A DNA stretch of 7,152 nt from Oscillospiraceae bacterium (GTDB taxonomy: Bacteria > Bacillota > Clostridia > Oscillospirales > Ruminococcaceae): contig JAHHUB010000089.1 in assembly GCA_020024175.1 (NCBI GenBank), forward strand, positions 1 to 7,152, read 5' to 3'. This document shows positions 1 to 6,109 of the stretch, piece by piece. The position numbers and the translations under genes were made by a program. The notes under the pieces are model-generated. The model did not search any database, was not told the DNA's origin, and saw only the letters and a list, made by a program, of their open reading frames with translations. The stretch's first letter is position 1. Each line of letters starts with the position of its first letter.

Positions 1-215
1 AGGGGCCTTTTTCCGAGGAATTAAACACAGCGCTGATGAAACAGTTTCAGATAAAATACATGGTTACAAAAGACGGAGGAAAAGCAGGAGGATTTCCCGA
101 AAAAATTTCCGCCGCAGAAAAAATGAATGTGAGGGTGATTTTGATAAACAGAGAACCTGAAACAGGTTATTCAGTGGAAGAACTTGTGGAAATGCTTAAA
201 AAAGGAGTAAACTGA
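1..215 (+). CDS. cobK: Precorrin-6A reductase (CobK/CbiJ family), 3' end only
   Basis: Only the last 70 codons, starting at base 3 and ending with TGA at 213-215, are inside the window; the 5' part lies upstream. Family members run to about 250 residues, so roughly the last quarter to third is seen. The visible peptide opens with GPFSEELN and contains VTKDGGKAGGFPEK, followed by a strand like VRVILINREP. This matches the conserved C-terminal half of CobK/CbiJ, with its GPFS and TK-GG-GG-EK signatures. The enzyme reduces (cobalt-)precorrin-6A to (cobalt-)precorrin-6B with a nicotinamide cofactor, in the cytoplasm, during corrin ring synthesis. The next gene starts one base after the stop and encodes the enzyme for the following steps, which strongly supports the call and implies translational coupling. 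Whether it works on the cobalt form (CbiJ, anaerobic route) or the metal-free form (CobK) cannot be read from this fragment; the anaerobic route is inferred from the likely host. Confidence 0.9.
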   Translation, partial: GPFSEELNTALMKQFQIKYMVTKDGGKAGGFPEKISAAEKMNVRVILINREPETGYSVEELVEMLKKGVN

Positions 216-216
216 T

Positions 217-1416
217 ATGAAAATTTTCATTGTGGGAATGGGGGCAGCCAAAGATGAATATATGCTCCCAAAAGCAAAAGAAATTATAGAAAGTGCAGAA
301 CTTATTATAGGAGCTAAAAGACTTACTGACAGTATAAAACAAGATGGAAAAAAAATTTTAAACCTTATTTCACCTAAAGACATATATGACAGTGCGGTAA
401 ATTCAGGCTGTGAAAATACAGCGGTTTTAATGACTGGGGATACAGGATTTTATAGCGGAGCTAAAGGACTTATAAAAGTAATTAAAGAAAATGGAGGAAA
501 TGCAGAAATAATTCCTGCTTTATCCAGTGTTCAGCTTTTTGCCGCAAAACTTCAAAGACCCTGGCAAGATTGGAAACTTTCTTCCGCTCATGGAGTTGAT
601 ATAAATGTATGCTCTGTGGTGGACAGAAACCGTGAAAGTTTTTTTCTCACCGGAGGAAAATGGACTGTAAATGAAATATGTCGGGATTTGACAAAATGGG
701 GTTTTGGAGAACTTAAAATACATATTGGCGAAAATTTAGGCAGTGAAAAAGAAAAAATTTCCCAAGGTAATGTAAATGATTTTACAGAAACCGAAATTTC
801 TGATTTGGCTGTGTGCCTAGTAGAAAACAACTGCCCCAATACCCACAGTGCTGCTTCTATAAAAGATGATGATTTTATCAGAGGAAAAATTCCAATGACA
901 AAAGAAGAAGTGCGTTCAGTAGTTATTTCAAAAATGAAAATATGCAGGGACGATATAATTTATGATGTGGGGGCAGGTACAGGTTCAGTTTCTGTGGAAG
1001 CGGCTTTATCAGCTTATGAGGGTCATGTTTATGCTGTGGAAAGAGAATCTGAGGGTATAGAACTTATAAAGCAAAATGCAGAAAAGCACAGGGCATTTAA
1101 TCTCACTGCGGTTTTGGGTACAGCTCCAGAAATGCTTACAGACCTGCCGAAACCCAATGTGGTATTTATCGGTGGCAGCGGTGGAAATATGGAAGAAATA
1201 CTGGATTTGGTATTTGAAAAAAATCCGAAAGCAAGAATAGTTATCACAGCAGTTTCTTTGGAAACATTAAGTGAGATAACAGAACTTTTTAAGAAATTCA
1301 ATATTCAAAATGATGAGATTGTTCAAATTTCCGTAAGTCGTGCAAAATTAATGGGCAGATATCATCTGCTTATGGGACAAAACCCTATTTTTATACTGAG
1401 CGGAAATGGAATATAA
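217..1416 (+). CDS. cbiET: Fused CbiE-CbiT: (cobalt-)precorrin-6B C5,C15-methyltransferase / C12 decarboxylase
   Basis: This is a 399-residue bifunctional corrinoid enzyme. The N-terminal CbiE part (about 1-205) is a tetrapyrrole methylase fold with the opening strand MKIFIVGMG, GDTGFYSG at 74-81, SSVQ at 103-106, PWQDW at 115-119 and HG at 125-126. The C-terminal CbiT part (about 222-399) starts at IPMTKEEVR, has the S-adenosylmethionine loop DVGAGTGS at 250-257, an acidic E275 at the end of the next strand, GGSGGNMEEIL at 319-329 and the closing RYHLLMGQNP at 381-390. In the known pathway CbiT decarboxylates the C12 acetate and methylates C15 of cobalt-precorrin-6B, and CbiE then methylates C5 to give cobalt-precorrin-8. 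The fused order E-T is that of CobL and of CbiET in many bacteria. The ATG lies one base after the cobK stop and is preceded by AAAGGAG at about 201-207, so the two genes are one transcription and translation unit. The length is normal and no domain looks damaged. No further cobalamin gene follows, so this looks like the 3' end of the cluster. Confidence 0.95.
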   Translation: MKIFIVGMGAAKDEYMLPKAKEIIESAELIIGAKRLTDSIKQDGKKILNLISPKDIYDSAVNSGCENTAVLMTGDTGFYSGAKGLIKVIKENGGNAEIIPALSSVQLFAAKLQRPWQDWKLSSAHGVDINVCSVVDRNRESFFLTGGKWTVNEICRDLTKWGFGELKIHIGENLGSEKEKISQGNVNDFTETEISDLAVCLVENNCPNTHSAASIKDDDFIRGKIPMTKEEVRSVVISKMKICRDDIIYDVGAGTGSVSVEAALSAYEGHVYAVERESEGIELIKQNAEKHRAFNLTAVLGTAPEMLTDLPKPNVVFIGGSGGNMEEILDLVFEKNPKARIVITAVSLETLSEITELFKKFNIQNDEIVQISVSRAKLMGRYHLLMGQNPIFILSGNGI

Positions 1417-1446
1417 AATAAAATTTATTTTTTTGGAGGTTATTTT

Positions 1447-2754
1447 ATGAAAAAGAATAAAGTATTGACAGACTCACTAGTTATAGGATTTGCACTTTTT
1501 GCAATGTTTTTTGGTGCAGGAAATTTAATCTTTCCCCCATATCTTGGATTTGGTTCTGCTTCAAACTGGTTTTGGGGATTTATGGCGTATATTATTACAG
1601 ATATAGGACTTTCTGTATTTGCTCTTTTAATGATTGCTAAAAAAGGACATGGTTCCACAGGTATTACTGAAGTTATTGGTGAAAAATGGTCTACAGTGCT
1701 TTTAGTTATAAATACTATTTGCTTAGGTCCCCTTATTGCTATTCCAAGAACAGGTGCTACAACTTTTGAATTTGCTGTTCAGCCAATATTCCCTCCATAT
1801 ATTAACTCATGGGTTTCAGCAATAATTTTCTTTACACTGGTAGTTTTATTTAGCTTAAAACAAAATAAAATTATAGATATTATAGGTACAATTTTGACAC
1901 CGATTATGTTGGTAACATTAGCTTTACTTATTATAAAAGGTGTTATGTCACCTTTGGGAACTCCCAATTTTAATGAAAATGTAAAAGGTGTTTTGGCAGC
2001 AGGTATAAAAGCAGGTTATCAAACTATGGATATGATGGGTGTTACAATTTTGTCAGTAGCTTTAATGGCAAGTATAAACCAAAAGGGCTATACAAGTAAA
2101 AAAGAACAGTCAAATATGATTGCTTTATCCGGTTTGGTAGCATCAATAGGACTTTTTGTTGTTTACTGTGGTTTGGCTTATTTGGGAGCTACAGTTTCTA
2201 CTGTTTATCCCACACATCTTAAACAAGCTGAACTTCTCATAGCTATTACTAAAGGTCTTATGGGACAAAGTGGTGTGATTTTGCTGGGTATTATTGTTGC
2301 AGCAGCTTGTCTTACTACAGCTATTGGATTAGTGGCTTCATCTGCTCAATATTTCAGCGATATTACTCATGGAAAACTAAAGTATAAATATTTGGTAATA
2401 GCAATCAGTGTATTTAGCTGTATTGTTTCCAATGCAGGAATTTCAAATATTATTGCATTTGCAGCTCCTATTCTTGATGTAATTTATCCGATACTTTTGG
2501 TGCTTACATTTATGGCTTTATTTTCTGAACGTATCAAAAATGATAATGTTTATAAAGGTGCTACATTGGGTGCTTTAATAATCAGTATTATAGGATTGCA
2601 GTCAAGATTTACAGGATTTAATTTAGGTATAGATTATCTTCCTTTTGCAAGTATGGGATTTGGCTGGGTAGTACCTGCATTTATAGGTGGTATTGTGGGT
2701 CATTTTGTAAAACCTAAAAATTACAATACCAAAATTGCCAAGGAAAATATGTAA
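1447..2754 (+). CDS. brnQ: Branched-chain amino acid carrier BrnQ (LIVCS family)
   Basis: This 435-residue, very hydrophobic protein has the family hallmark FALFAMFFGAGNLIFPP at 15-31 near its N-terminus and the conserved LGPLIAIPRTGATTFE segment at about 93-108. The rest is a run of about 12 hydrophobic segments, ending in a short polar tail (KPKNYNTKIAKENM). BrnQ-type permeases bring leucine, isoleucine and valine across the cytoplasmic membrane with sodium or proton symport; which of these it carries cannot be told from sequence. The length is usual for the family and it appears intact. The ATG is supported by GGAGGT at 1435-1440, six bases upstream. Only 30 bases separate it from cbiET, too short for a T-box or other leader. 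It is therefore probably transcribed from within or upstream of the cobalamin operon; no clear promoter was seen. A metabolic tie to its neighbours is not evident: valine and isoleucine uptake could feed fermentation, but that is only a guess. Confidence 0.94.
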   Translation: MKKNKVLTDSLVIGFALFAMFFGAGNLIFPPYLGFGSASNWFWGFMAYIITDIGLSVFALLMIAKKGHGSTGITEVIGEKWSTVLLVINTICLGPLIAIPRTGATTFEFAVQPIFPPYINSWVSAIIFFTLVVLFSLKQNKIIDIIGTILTPIMLVTLALLIIKGVMSPLGTPNFNENVKGVLAAGIKAGYQTMDMMGVTILSVALMASINQKGYTSKKEQSNMIALSGLVASIGLFVVYCGLAYLGATVSTVYPTHLKQAELLIAITKGLMGQSGVILLGIIVAAACLTTAIGLVASSAQYFSDITHGKLKYKYLVIAISVFSCIVSNAGISNIIAFAAPILDVIYPILLVLTFMALFSERIKNDNVYKGATLGALIISIIGLQSRFTGFNLGIDYLPFASMGFGWVVPAFIGGIVGHFVKPKNYNTKIAKENM

Positions 2755-2798
2755 ATAAATCAGATTATAATTTTTTATTTTTAATATTATATATAATG

Positions 2799-2804
2799 AA
2801 AGGA
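2799..2804 (+). promoter_or_regulatory. Ribosome binding site that places the glpK start at TTG 2814
   Basis: The site reads AAAGGA and stands nine bases before an in-frame TTG at 2814-2816. The upstream in-frame ATG at 2796 has only A/T sequence before it and no purine-rich site, and the ribosome site would overlap its own codons. Starting at 2814 gives the N-terminus MEKKYILALDQGTTSSR, the normal beginning of glycerol kinases. Confidence 0.75.
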
Positions 2805-2813
2805 CTTCTAAAA

Positions 2814-4325
2814 TTGGAAAAAAAGTATATTTTGGCTCTTGATCAGGGAACTACAAGTTCCAGAGCAGTTATATTTGACCATAAACAAAATATTGTCAGT
2901 ATGGTGCAGAGAGAGTATACTCAATATTACCCCAAGGAAAGCTGGGTTGAACATGACCCTATGGACATATATGCCACACAATATTCCGTTATGATGGAAG
3001 CGGTGGTTAAATGCGAAATAAATCCTGAAGAAATAGCAGGTATAGGTATTACAAATCAGCGTGAAACCACTATTGTATGGGAAAAATCCACAGGCAGACC
3101 TATTTATAATGCTATTGTTTGGCAATGTCGCAGAACTGCCGAAATGTGTGATGAAATAAAAGAAAACAAGGAACTTACAGAATATATAAAAGAAAATACA
3201 GGTTTAATTCCTGATGCATATTTTTCCGCAACTAAAATAAAATGGATTTTGGACAATGTACATGGAGCCAGAGAAAAAGCCGAAAGAGGAGAACTTCTCT
3301 TTGGTACAGTGGATACTTGGCTTATTTGGAAACTCACAAAAGGAGAAATTCATATAACTGACTATACCAATGCCTCCAGAACCATGCTTTTTAACATAAA
3401 AACTTTAAAATGGGACGAAAAATTGCTTAAAGAATTTAATATTCCAAAGTCCATGATGCCTAAAGTTTGCAACAGTTCTGAAATTTATGGCTATACTCAA
3501 ATTGAAAATGCTGTTGTGCCTATTTCAGGTGTGGCAGGGGATCAGCAGGCAGCTCTTTTCGGCCAGGCTTGCTTTAATGAGGGAGAAGCTAAAAATACAT
3601 ATGGCACAGGATGTTTTCTTTTGATGAATACAGGTGATAAAATCTGTCGAAGTGAAAACGGACTTCTGACCACTATTGCAATAGGTTTGGACGGAAAAAT
3701 CACTTACGCTTTGGAGGGCAGTGTTTTTGTGGGAGGTGCTGTAATACAGTGGCTCCGTGATGAAATGAGATTTATTTCCGAAAGCCGTGATGTGGAATAT
3801 TACGCAACCAAAGTTGAGGACACAGCAGGAGTTTATTTTGTACCGGCTTTTACAGGTTTGGGAGCTCCTTACTGGGATATGTATGCCAGAGGCTGCATTA
3901 TGGGCATTACAAGAGGCACAAAGCGTGAACATATAATCAGAGCAGCAGAGGAATCCATAGCATATCAATGTATGGAACTTGTAAAAGCTATGGAAGAAGA
4001 TATTGATACCAAAATATCCGTACTTAATGTGGATGGCGGAGCTAGCCGAGACAGTTTCCTTTTGCAGTTCCAAGCAGATATATTGAATAAACAGGTTTTC
4101 AGACCTACTGTTAAGGAAACCACAGCTTTAGGTGCGGCATATTTGGCAGGACTTTCTACAGGATTTTGGAACAATTTAGATGACCTAAAAGCTTACCGTC
4201 AGTGTGAAAGAGTTTATGAGCCTAATTTTTCTGAAGAAAAGAGAGAAAATCTTATTAAAAATTGGAGAAAAGCAGTTGGAAGAAGCAGAAACTGGGTAGA
4301 TAGCTATTCCACTGATGAAAACTAA
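2814..4325 (+). CDS. glpK: Glycerol kinase GlpK (FGGY family)
   Basis: From the TTG start this is 503 residues, close to the usual 495-505; the upstream ATG at 2796 would add six residues not found in the family. It phosphorylates glycerol with ATP to sn-glycerol 3-phosphate in the cytoplasm. Visible FGGY features are the phosphate-binding LDQGTTSSR at 9-17, NQRETT at 81-86 with the glycerol-binding Arg83-Glu84 pair, Trp103 in IVWQCRR, DAYFSATK near 135, the catalytic Asp243 in AGDQQAALFGQ, NTYGTGCF at 261-268, the FTGLGAPYW segment, and DGGASRDSFLLQFQAD in the C-terminal ATP-binding domain. All key residues are present, so it should be active. The loop before the catalytic Asp reads TQIENAVVPI and is shorter than in enterococcal and bacillar enzymes, which carry a histidine there that the phosphotransferase protein HPr phosphorylates. 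No glpF, glpD or glpP gene is adjacent. It follows brnQ after 59 bases with no convincing terminator. A cluster of inverted repeats begins at its stop codon. Confidence 0.96.
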   Translation: MEKKYILALDQGTTSSRAVIFDHKQNIVSMVQREYTQYYPKESWVEHDPMDIYATQYSVMMEAVVKCEINPEEIAGIGITNQRETTIVWEKSTGRPIYNAIVWQCRRTAEMCDEIKENKELTEYIKENTGLIPDAYFSATKIKWILDNVHGAREKAERGELLFGTVDTWLIWKLTKGEIHITDYTNASRTMLFNIKTLKWDEKLLKEFNIPKSMMPKVCNSSEIYGYTQIENAVVPISGVAGDQQAALFGQACFNEGEAKNTYGTGCFLLMNTGDKICRSENGLLTTIAIGLDGKITYALEGSVFVGGAVIQWLRDEMRFISESRDVEYYATKVEDTAGVYFVPAFTGLGAPYWDMYARGCIMGITRGTKREHIIRAAEESIAYQCMELVKAMEEDIDTKISVLNVDGGASRDSFLLQFQADILNKQVFRPTVKETTALGAAYLAGLSTGFWNNLDDLKAYRQCERVYEPNFSEEKRENLIKNWRKAVGRSRNWVDSYSTDEN

Positions 4326-4370
4326 AGTTAAAGCAGTAATGTGAAAGCTTTCAGCATGGCTTTTTAACTT
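4325..4370 (+). repeat. Imperfect long inverted repeat / hairpin directly after glpK
   Basis: The outer arms AAGTTAAA (4325-4332) and TTTAACTT (4363-4370) are perfectly complementary. Inside them GC (4333-4334) can pair with GC (4359-4360), ATG (4339-4341) with CAT (4355-4357), and the core is the palindrome TGAAAGCTTTCA (4342-4353). The result is an interrupted stem of about 17 pairs with small bulges and a four-base loop. It starts on the last base of the glpK stop codon and is not followed by a T-run, so it is not a standard terminator. It could stabilise the glpK transcript 3' end or bind a protein as DNA; neither is shown. Confidence 0.55.
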
Positions 4371-4388
4371 AAATTAAAATTTAATTTA
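4370..4388. repeat. A/T-only palindrome between the hairpin and the terminator
   Basis: Arms TAAATTAAA (4370-4378) and TTTAATTTA (4380-4388) are perfect inverted copies around a single central A. With a one-base centre it cannot form a good RNA hairpin as it stands, so if it matters it is more likely a DNA feature. In DNA this AT-rich such a palindrome can also arise by chance. Confidence 0.35.
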
Positions 4389-4389
4389 T

Positions 4390-4445
4390 AAAAACACCTA
4401 AATATTTGAATGATTTATACCATTCAGATGTTTAGGTGTTTTTTT
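4390..4445 (+). terminator. Strong intrinsic terminator with a 23-base-pair stem, end of the brnQ-glpK transcript
   Basis: The left arm (4390-4412) and right arm (4421-4443) pair along all 23 positions, with two of the pairs being G-U, around an eight-base loop ATTTATAC (4413-4420). The conserved core CACCTAAA pairs with TTTAGGTG, and the right arm runs into seven T (4439-4445). The left arm begins with five A, so on the minus strand it also has a T-run and could stop transcription from the other side, though no minus-strand gene is seen. The stem is longer than most intrinsic terminators. It sits between glpK and the germination operon and insulates the two. Confidence 0.9.
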
Positions 4446-4514
4446 GTTGCATTTATCTGTTATTTATAAAAAAAGATAAGTAAAAACTTTCTCTTTGTTT
4501 GTTTAAATTTAGTT

Positions 4515-4544
4515 TGATTAAATTTTCCTTTTTTGACCATATTA
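4515..4544 (+). promoter_or_regulatory. Sigma-G-like forespore promoter for the gerA-type operon
   Basis: TGATTA (4515-4520) and CATATTA (4538-4544) are separated by 17 bases. The Bacillus sigma-G consensus is close to TGHATR and CATWHTA, so the -10 element matches at every position and the -35 element at five of six. Receptor operons of the gerA type are known sigma-G targets transcribed in the developing spore. The predicted transcript would start near 4550, leaving a short leader that just includes the ribosome binding site. This is a match by eye, not a measured promoter. Confidence 0.6.
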
Positions 4545-4550
4545 ATTATG

Positions 4551-4560
4551 AAAAGGAGGT
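4551..4560 (+). promoter_or_regulatory. Ribosome binding site that places the gerAA start at ATG 4566
   Basis: AAAAGGAGGT is a near-ideal site and stands five bases before ATG 4566. Two in-frame ATGs further upstream (4533 and 4548) have no such site, overlap or precede this one, and would begin before the predicted transcript start. Confidence 0.85.
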
Positions 4561-4565
4561 ATAGA

Positions 4566-6095
4566 ATGAAAAATTTATTTGAAAATATAATTTCCCGTGA
4601 GAAAATTTCAGGTTATAAAAATCCACATGTTAAAAACTTTGAAGATGAAAAAATAAATTCAGTTTTATTAGATAACCTTGTTAATATAAGAAAAATTTGC
4701 AGCAATTCCGATGATATTACTATACAAAAATTAAAAATTTGCAGTATAGATTGTGCTGTAATCACCTGTGAAGGGATGTATGACTTAAAAAGCACAGCGG
4801 AACTGGTAATAAATCCATTGACAAAACTCAATATAAAAGACTGCAAAAGTCAAAATCTGTTTGAATATGTTACAACTAAAACCATGCTTTCCACTGACCA
4901 AAAAGTATTTTACACTTGTGGACAGCTTTTTAAATTTATTATGTCAGGATTTGTAGTTCTACTTATTGATGGAATTAACTGCGGTATAGCTATGGGGATT
5001 CAGGGTTTTCCCATAAGAGGTATAGGAGAACCTGCTTCGGAAATGAATATCAGAGGTTCACAGGAAGGTTTTGTTGAGGCTTTGAGAGTGAATATGACAA
5101 TGATAAGAAGAAGACTTAAAACCCCAGAACTATGCTTTGAAATAAAAACTTTGGGCATAAACAGCAAAACAGATATATGTTTAGTATATCGTACCGATAT
5201 GGTTTCAGAGGAACTTTTAAATAAAATAAGACAAAGACTGGAAAATGTTAAAATTGACAATATATTGGAGTCAGGATATTTATGCCCGTTTTTGGAAAGT
5301 CATCCACTTTCTATTTTTTCAGGAGTGGGTTCTACAGAAAGACCTGATACATTAGCTGCCAAGGTCAGTGAGGGCAGAGTTGGGATTTTGGTAGATGGCA
5401 CTCCTTTTGCATTGACTATTCCCAAGCTTTTTGCGGAAAATTTTCAGAGTTTTGATGATTATACCATACAACCTTTTTATGCGGCTTTGATAAGGCTTTT
5501 AAAATATACAGCATTTTTTATAAGTACATTACTGCCGGCATTATATGTGGCAGTAGCTACCTTTCACCCTGAATTAGTGCCGGGGGCTTTACTTTATAAT
5601 ATTGCCTCAGCAGAGGAAAACACACCTTTTCCGTTAGTGTTTGAAGCTTTTGTAATACATCTTTTTTATGAAATTATGCGTGAAGCGGGACTTCGGCTGC
5701 CAAGAGCTGTAGGTCATGCTGTCAGTATAATCGGTGCACTGATTATCGGAGATGCAGCAGTAACAGCGGGACTTATAGGGGCACCAATGGTTATGGTGGT
5801 GGCTTTGACAGCAATAAGTTCTTTTGTTTTGCCGTCGCTGTATGAAACTATAGCTTTTCTGCGGTTTTTATTTATAATTGTGGGAGGAGCTTTCGGAATA
5901 TTTGGAATAGCGGTTGTTATGTGTGTTATATTCATAAATTTATGTTCGGTAAATGATTATGGTGTACCTATTACATCTCCGCTGACACCTTTTAGTTTGT
6001 ATTCAATGAGAGATGTATTTATTCGTTCTGATTGGAAAATCTTAGGAAAAGAAGAAATGAATATCAGTGATATGCCTGGTTCGGAAATTAAATAA
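4566..6095 (+). CDS. gerAA: Spore germination receptor A subunit (GerA/GerAA/SpoVAF-type family)
   Basis: This 509-residue membrane protein, of normal length for the family, carries the GerA signatures: GEPASEMNIRGSQEGFVEALR at about 154-174, MIRRRLKTPEL at 179-189, STERPD at 256-261, EGRVGILVDGTPF at 269-281, and REAGLRLPR at 372-380 followed by AVGHAVSIIGALIIGDAAVTAGL. The N-terminal half (to about 240) is soluble; five or so hydrophobic segments follow between about 312 and 460, then a polar tail with GVPITSPLTPF. In spores the A subunit sits in the inner membrane with B and C subunits; known receptors respond to small nutrients such as amino acids or sugars by releasing ions and starting germination. 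Which germinant this one senses cannot be told. The 3' neighbour is the B subunit, 14 bases away, confirming a receptor operon; SpoVAF paralogues are normally found with other spoVA genes, so that alternative is less likely. The N-terminal half has ten cysteines. Transcription is probably by sigma-G. Confidence 0.93.
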   Translation: MKNLFENIISREKISGYKNPHVKNFEDEKINSVLLDNLVNIRKICSNSDDITIQKLKICSIDCAVITCEGMYDLKSTAELVINPLTKLNIKDCKSQNLFEYVTTKTMLSTDQKVFYTCGQLFKFIMSGFVVLLIDGINCGIAMGIQGFPIRGIGEPASEMNIRGSQEGFVEALRVNMTMIRRRLKTPELCFEIKTLGINSKTDICLVYRTDMVSEELLNKIRQRLENVKIDNILESGYLCPFLESHPLSIFSGVGSTERPDTLAAKVSEGRVGILVDGTPFALTIPKLFAENFQSFDDYTIQPFYAALIRLLKYTAFFISTLLPALYVAVATFHPELVPGALLYNIASAEENTPFPLVFEAFVIHLFYEIMREAGLRLPRAVGHAVSIIGALIIGDAAVTAGLIGAPMVMVVALTAISSFVLPSLYETIAFLRFLFIIVGGAFGIFGIAVVMCVIFINLCSVNDYGVPITSPLTPFSLYSMRDVFIRSDWKILGKEEMNISDMPGSEIK

Positions 6096-6101
6096 GGAGA
6101 G
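6096..6101 (+). promoter_or_regulatory. Ribosome binding site that decides the TTG start of gerAB
   Basis: GGAGAG begins directly after the gerAA stop codon and lies eight bases before TTG at 6110-6112. No ATG in this frame is available until codon 25, inside the first membrane segment, so TTG is the only start that keeps the conserved N-terminus. Confidence 0.75.
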
Positions 6102-6109
6102 TAACAGAA

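Noticed and set aside
1412..1434. A/T inverted repeat after cbiET as a terminator.
   Set aside because: The possible stem is a few A-T pairs only, with no G-C pair, which would be too weak to stop transcription.
2766..2797. Two TATAAT sequences (2766-2771 and 2792-2797) as a promoter for glpK.
   Set aside because: Neither has a TTGACA-like element about 17 bases upstream, and a start from the second would cut into the ribosome site. In such AT-rich DNA these hexamers are common by chance.
3525..4073. A 182-codon open frame on the minus strand inside glpK.
   Set aside because: It is fully antisense to a clearly functional kinase gene, has no ribosome site or recognisable motif, and has the odd Cys/His/Ser-rich composition of an opposite-strand shadow.
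4342..4353. TGAAAGCTTTCA as a catabolite repression (CcpA cre) site.
   Set aside because: It resembles a cre site but is two bases shorter, lacking the central CG, and it lies after glpK rather than before it; it is better read as the core of the hairpin.
4453..4480. Short inverted repeat TTATCT / AGATAA in the glpK-gerAA gap.
   Set aside because: Six A/T-rich pairs around a 15-base loop are expected by chance at this base composition.
4533..4565. An upstream ATG that would add 11 residues (MTILIMKRRYR) to the germination A subunit.
   Set aside because: The added codons contain the AGGAGG site that serves ATG 4566, the upstream ATG has no site of its own, and it overlaps the sigma-G-like -10 region.
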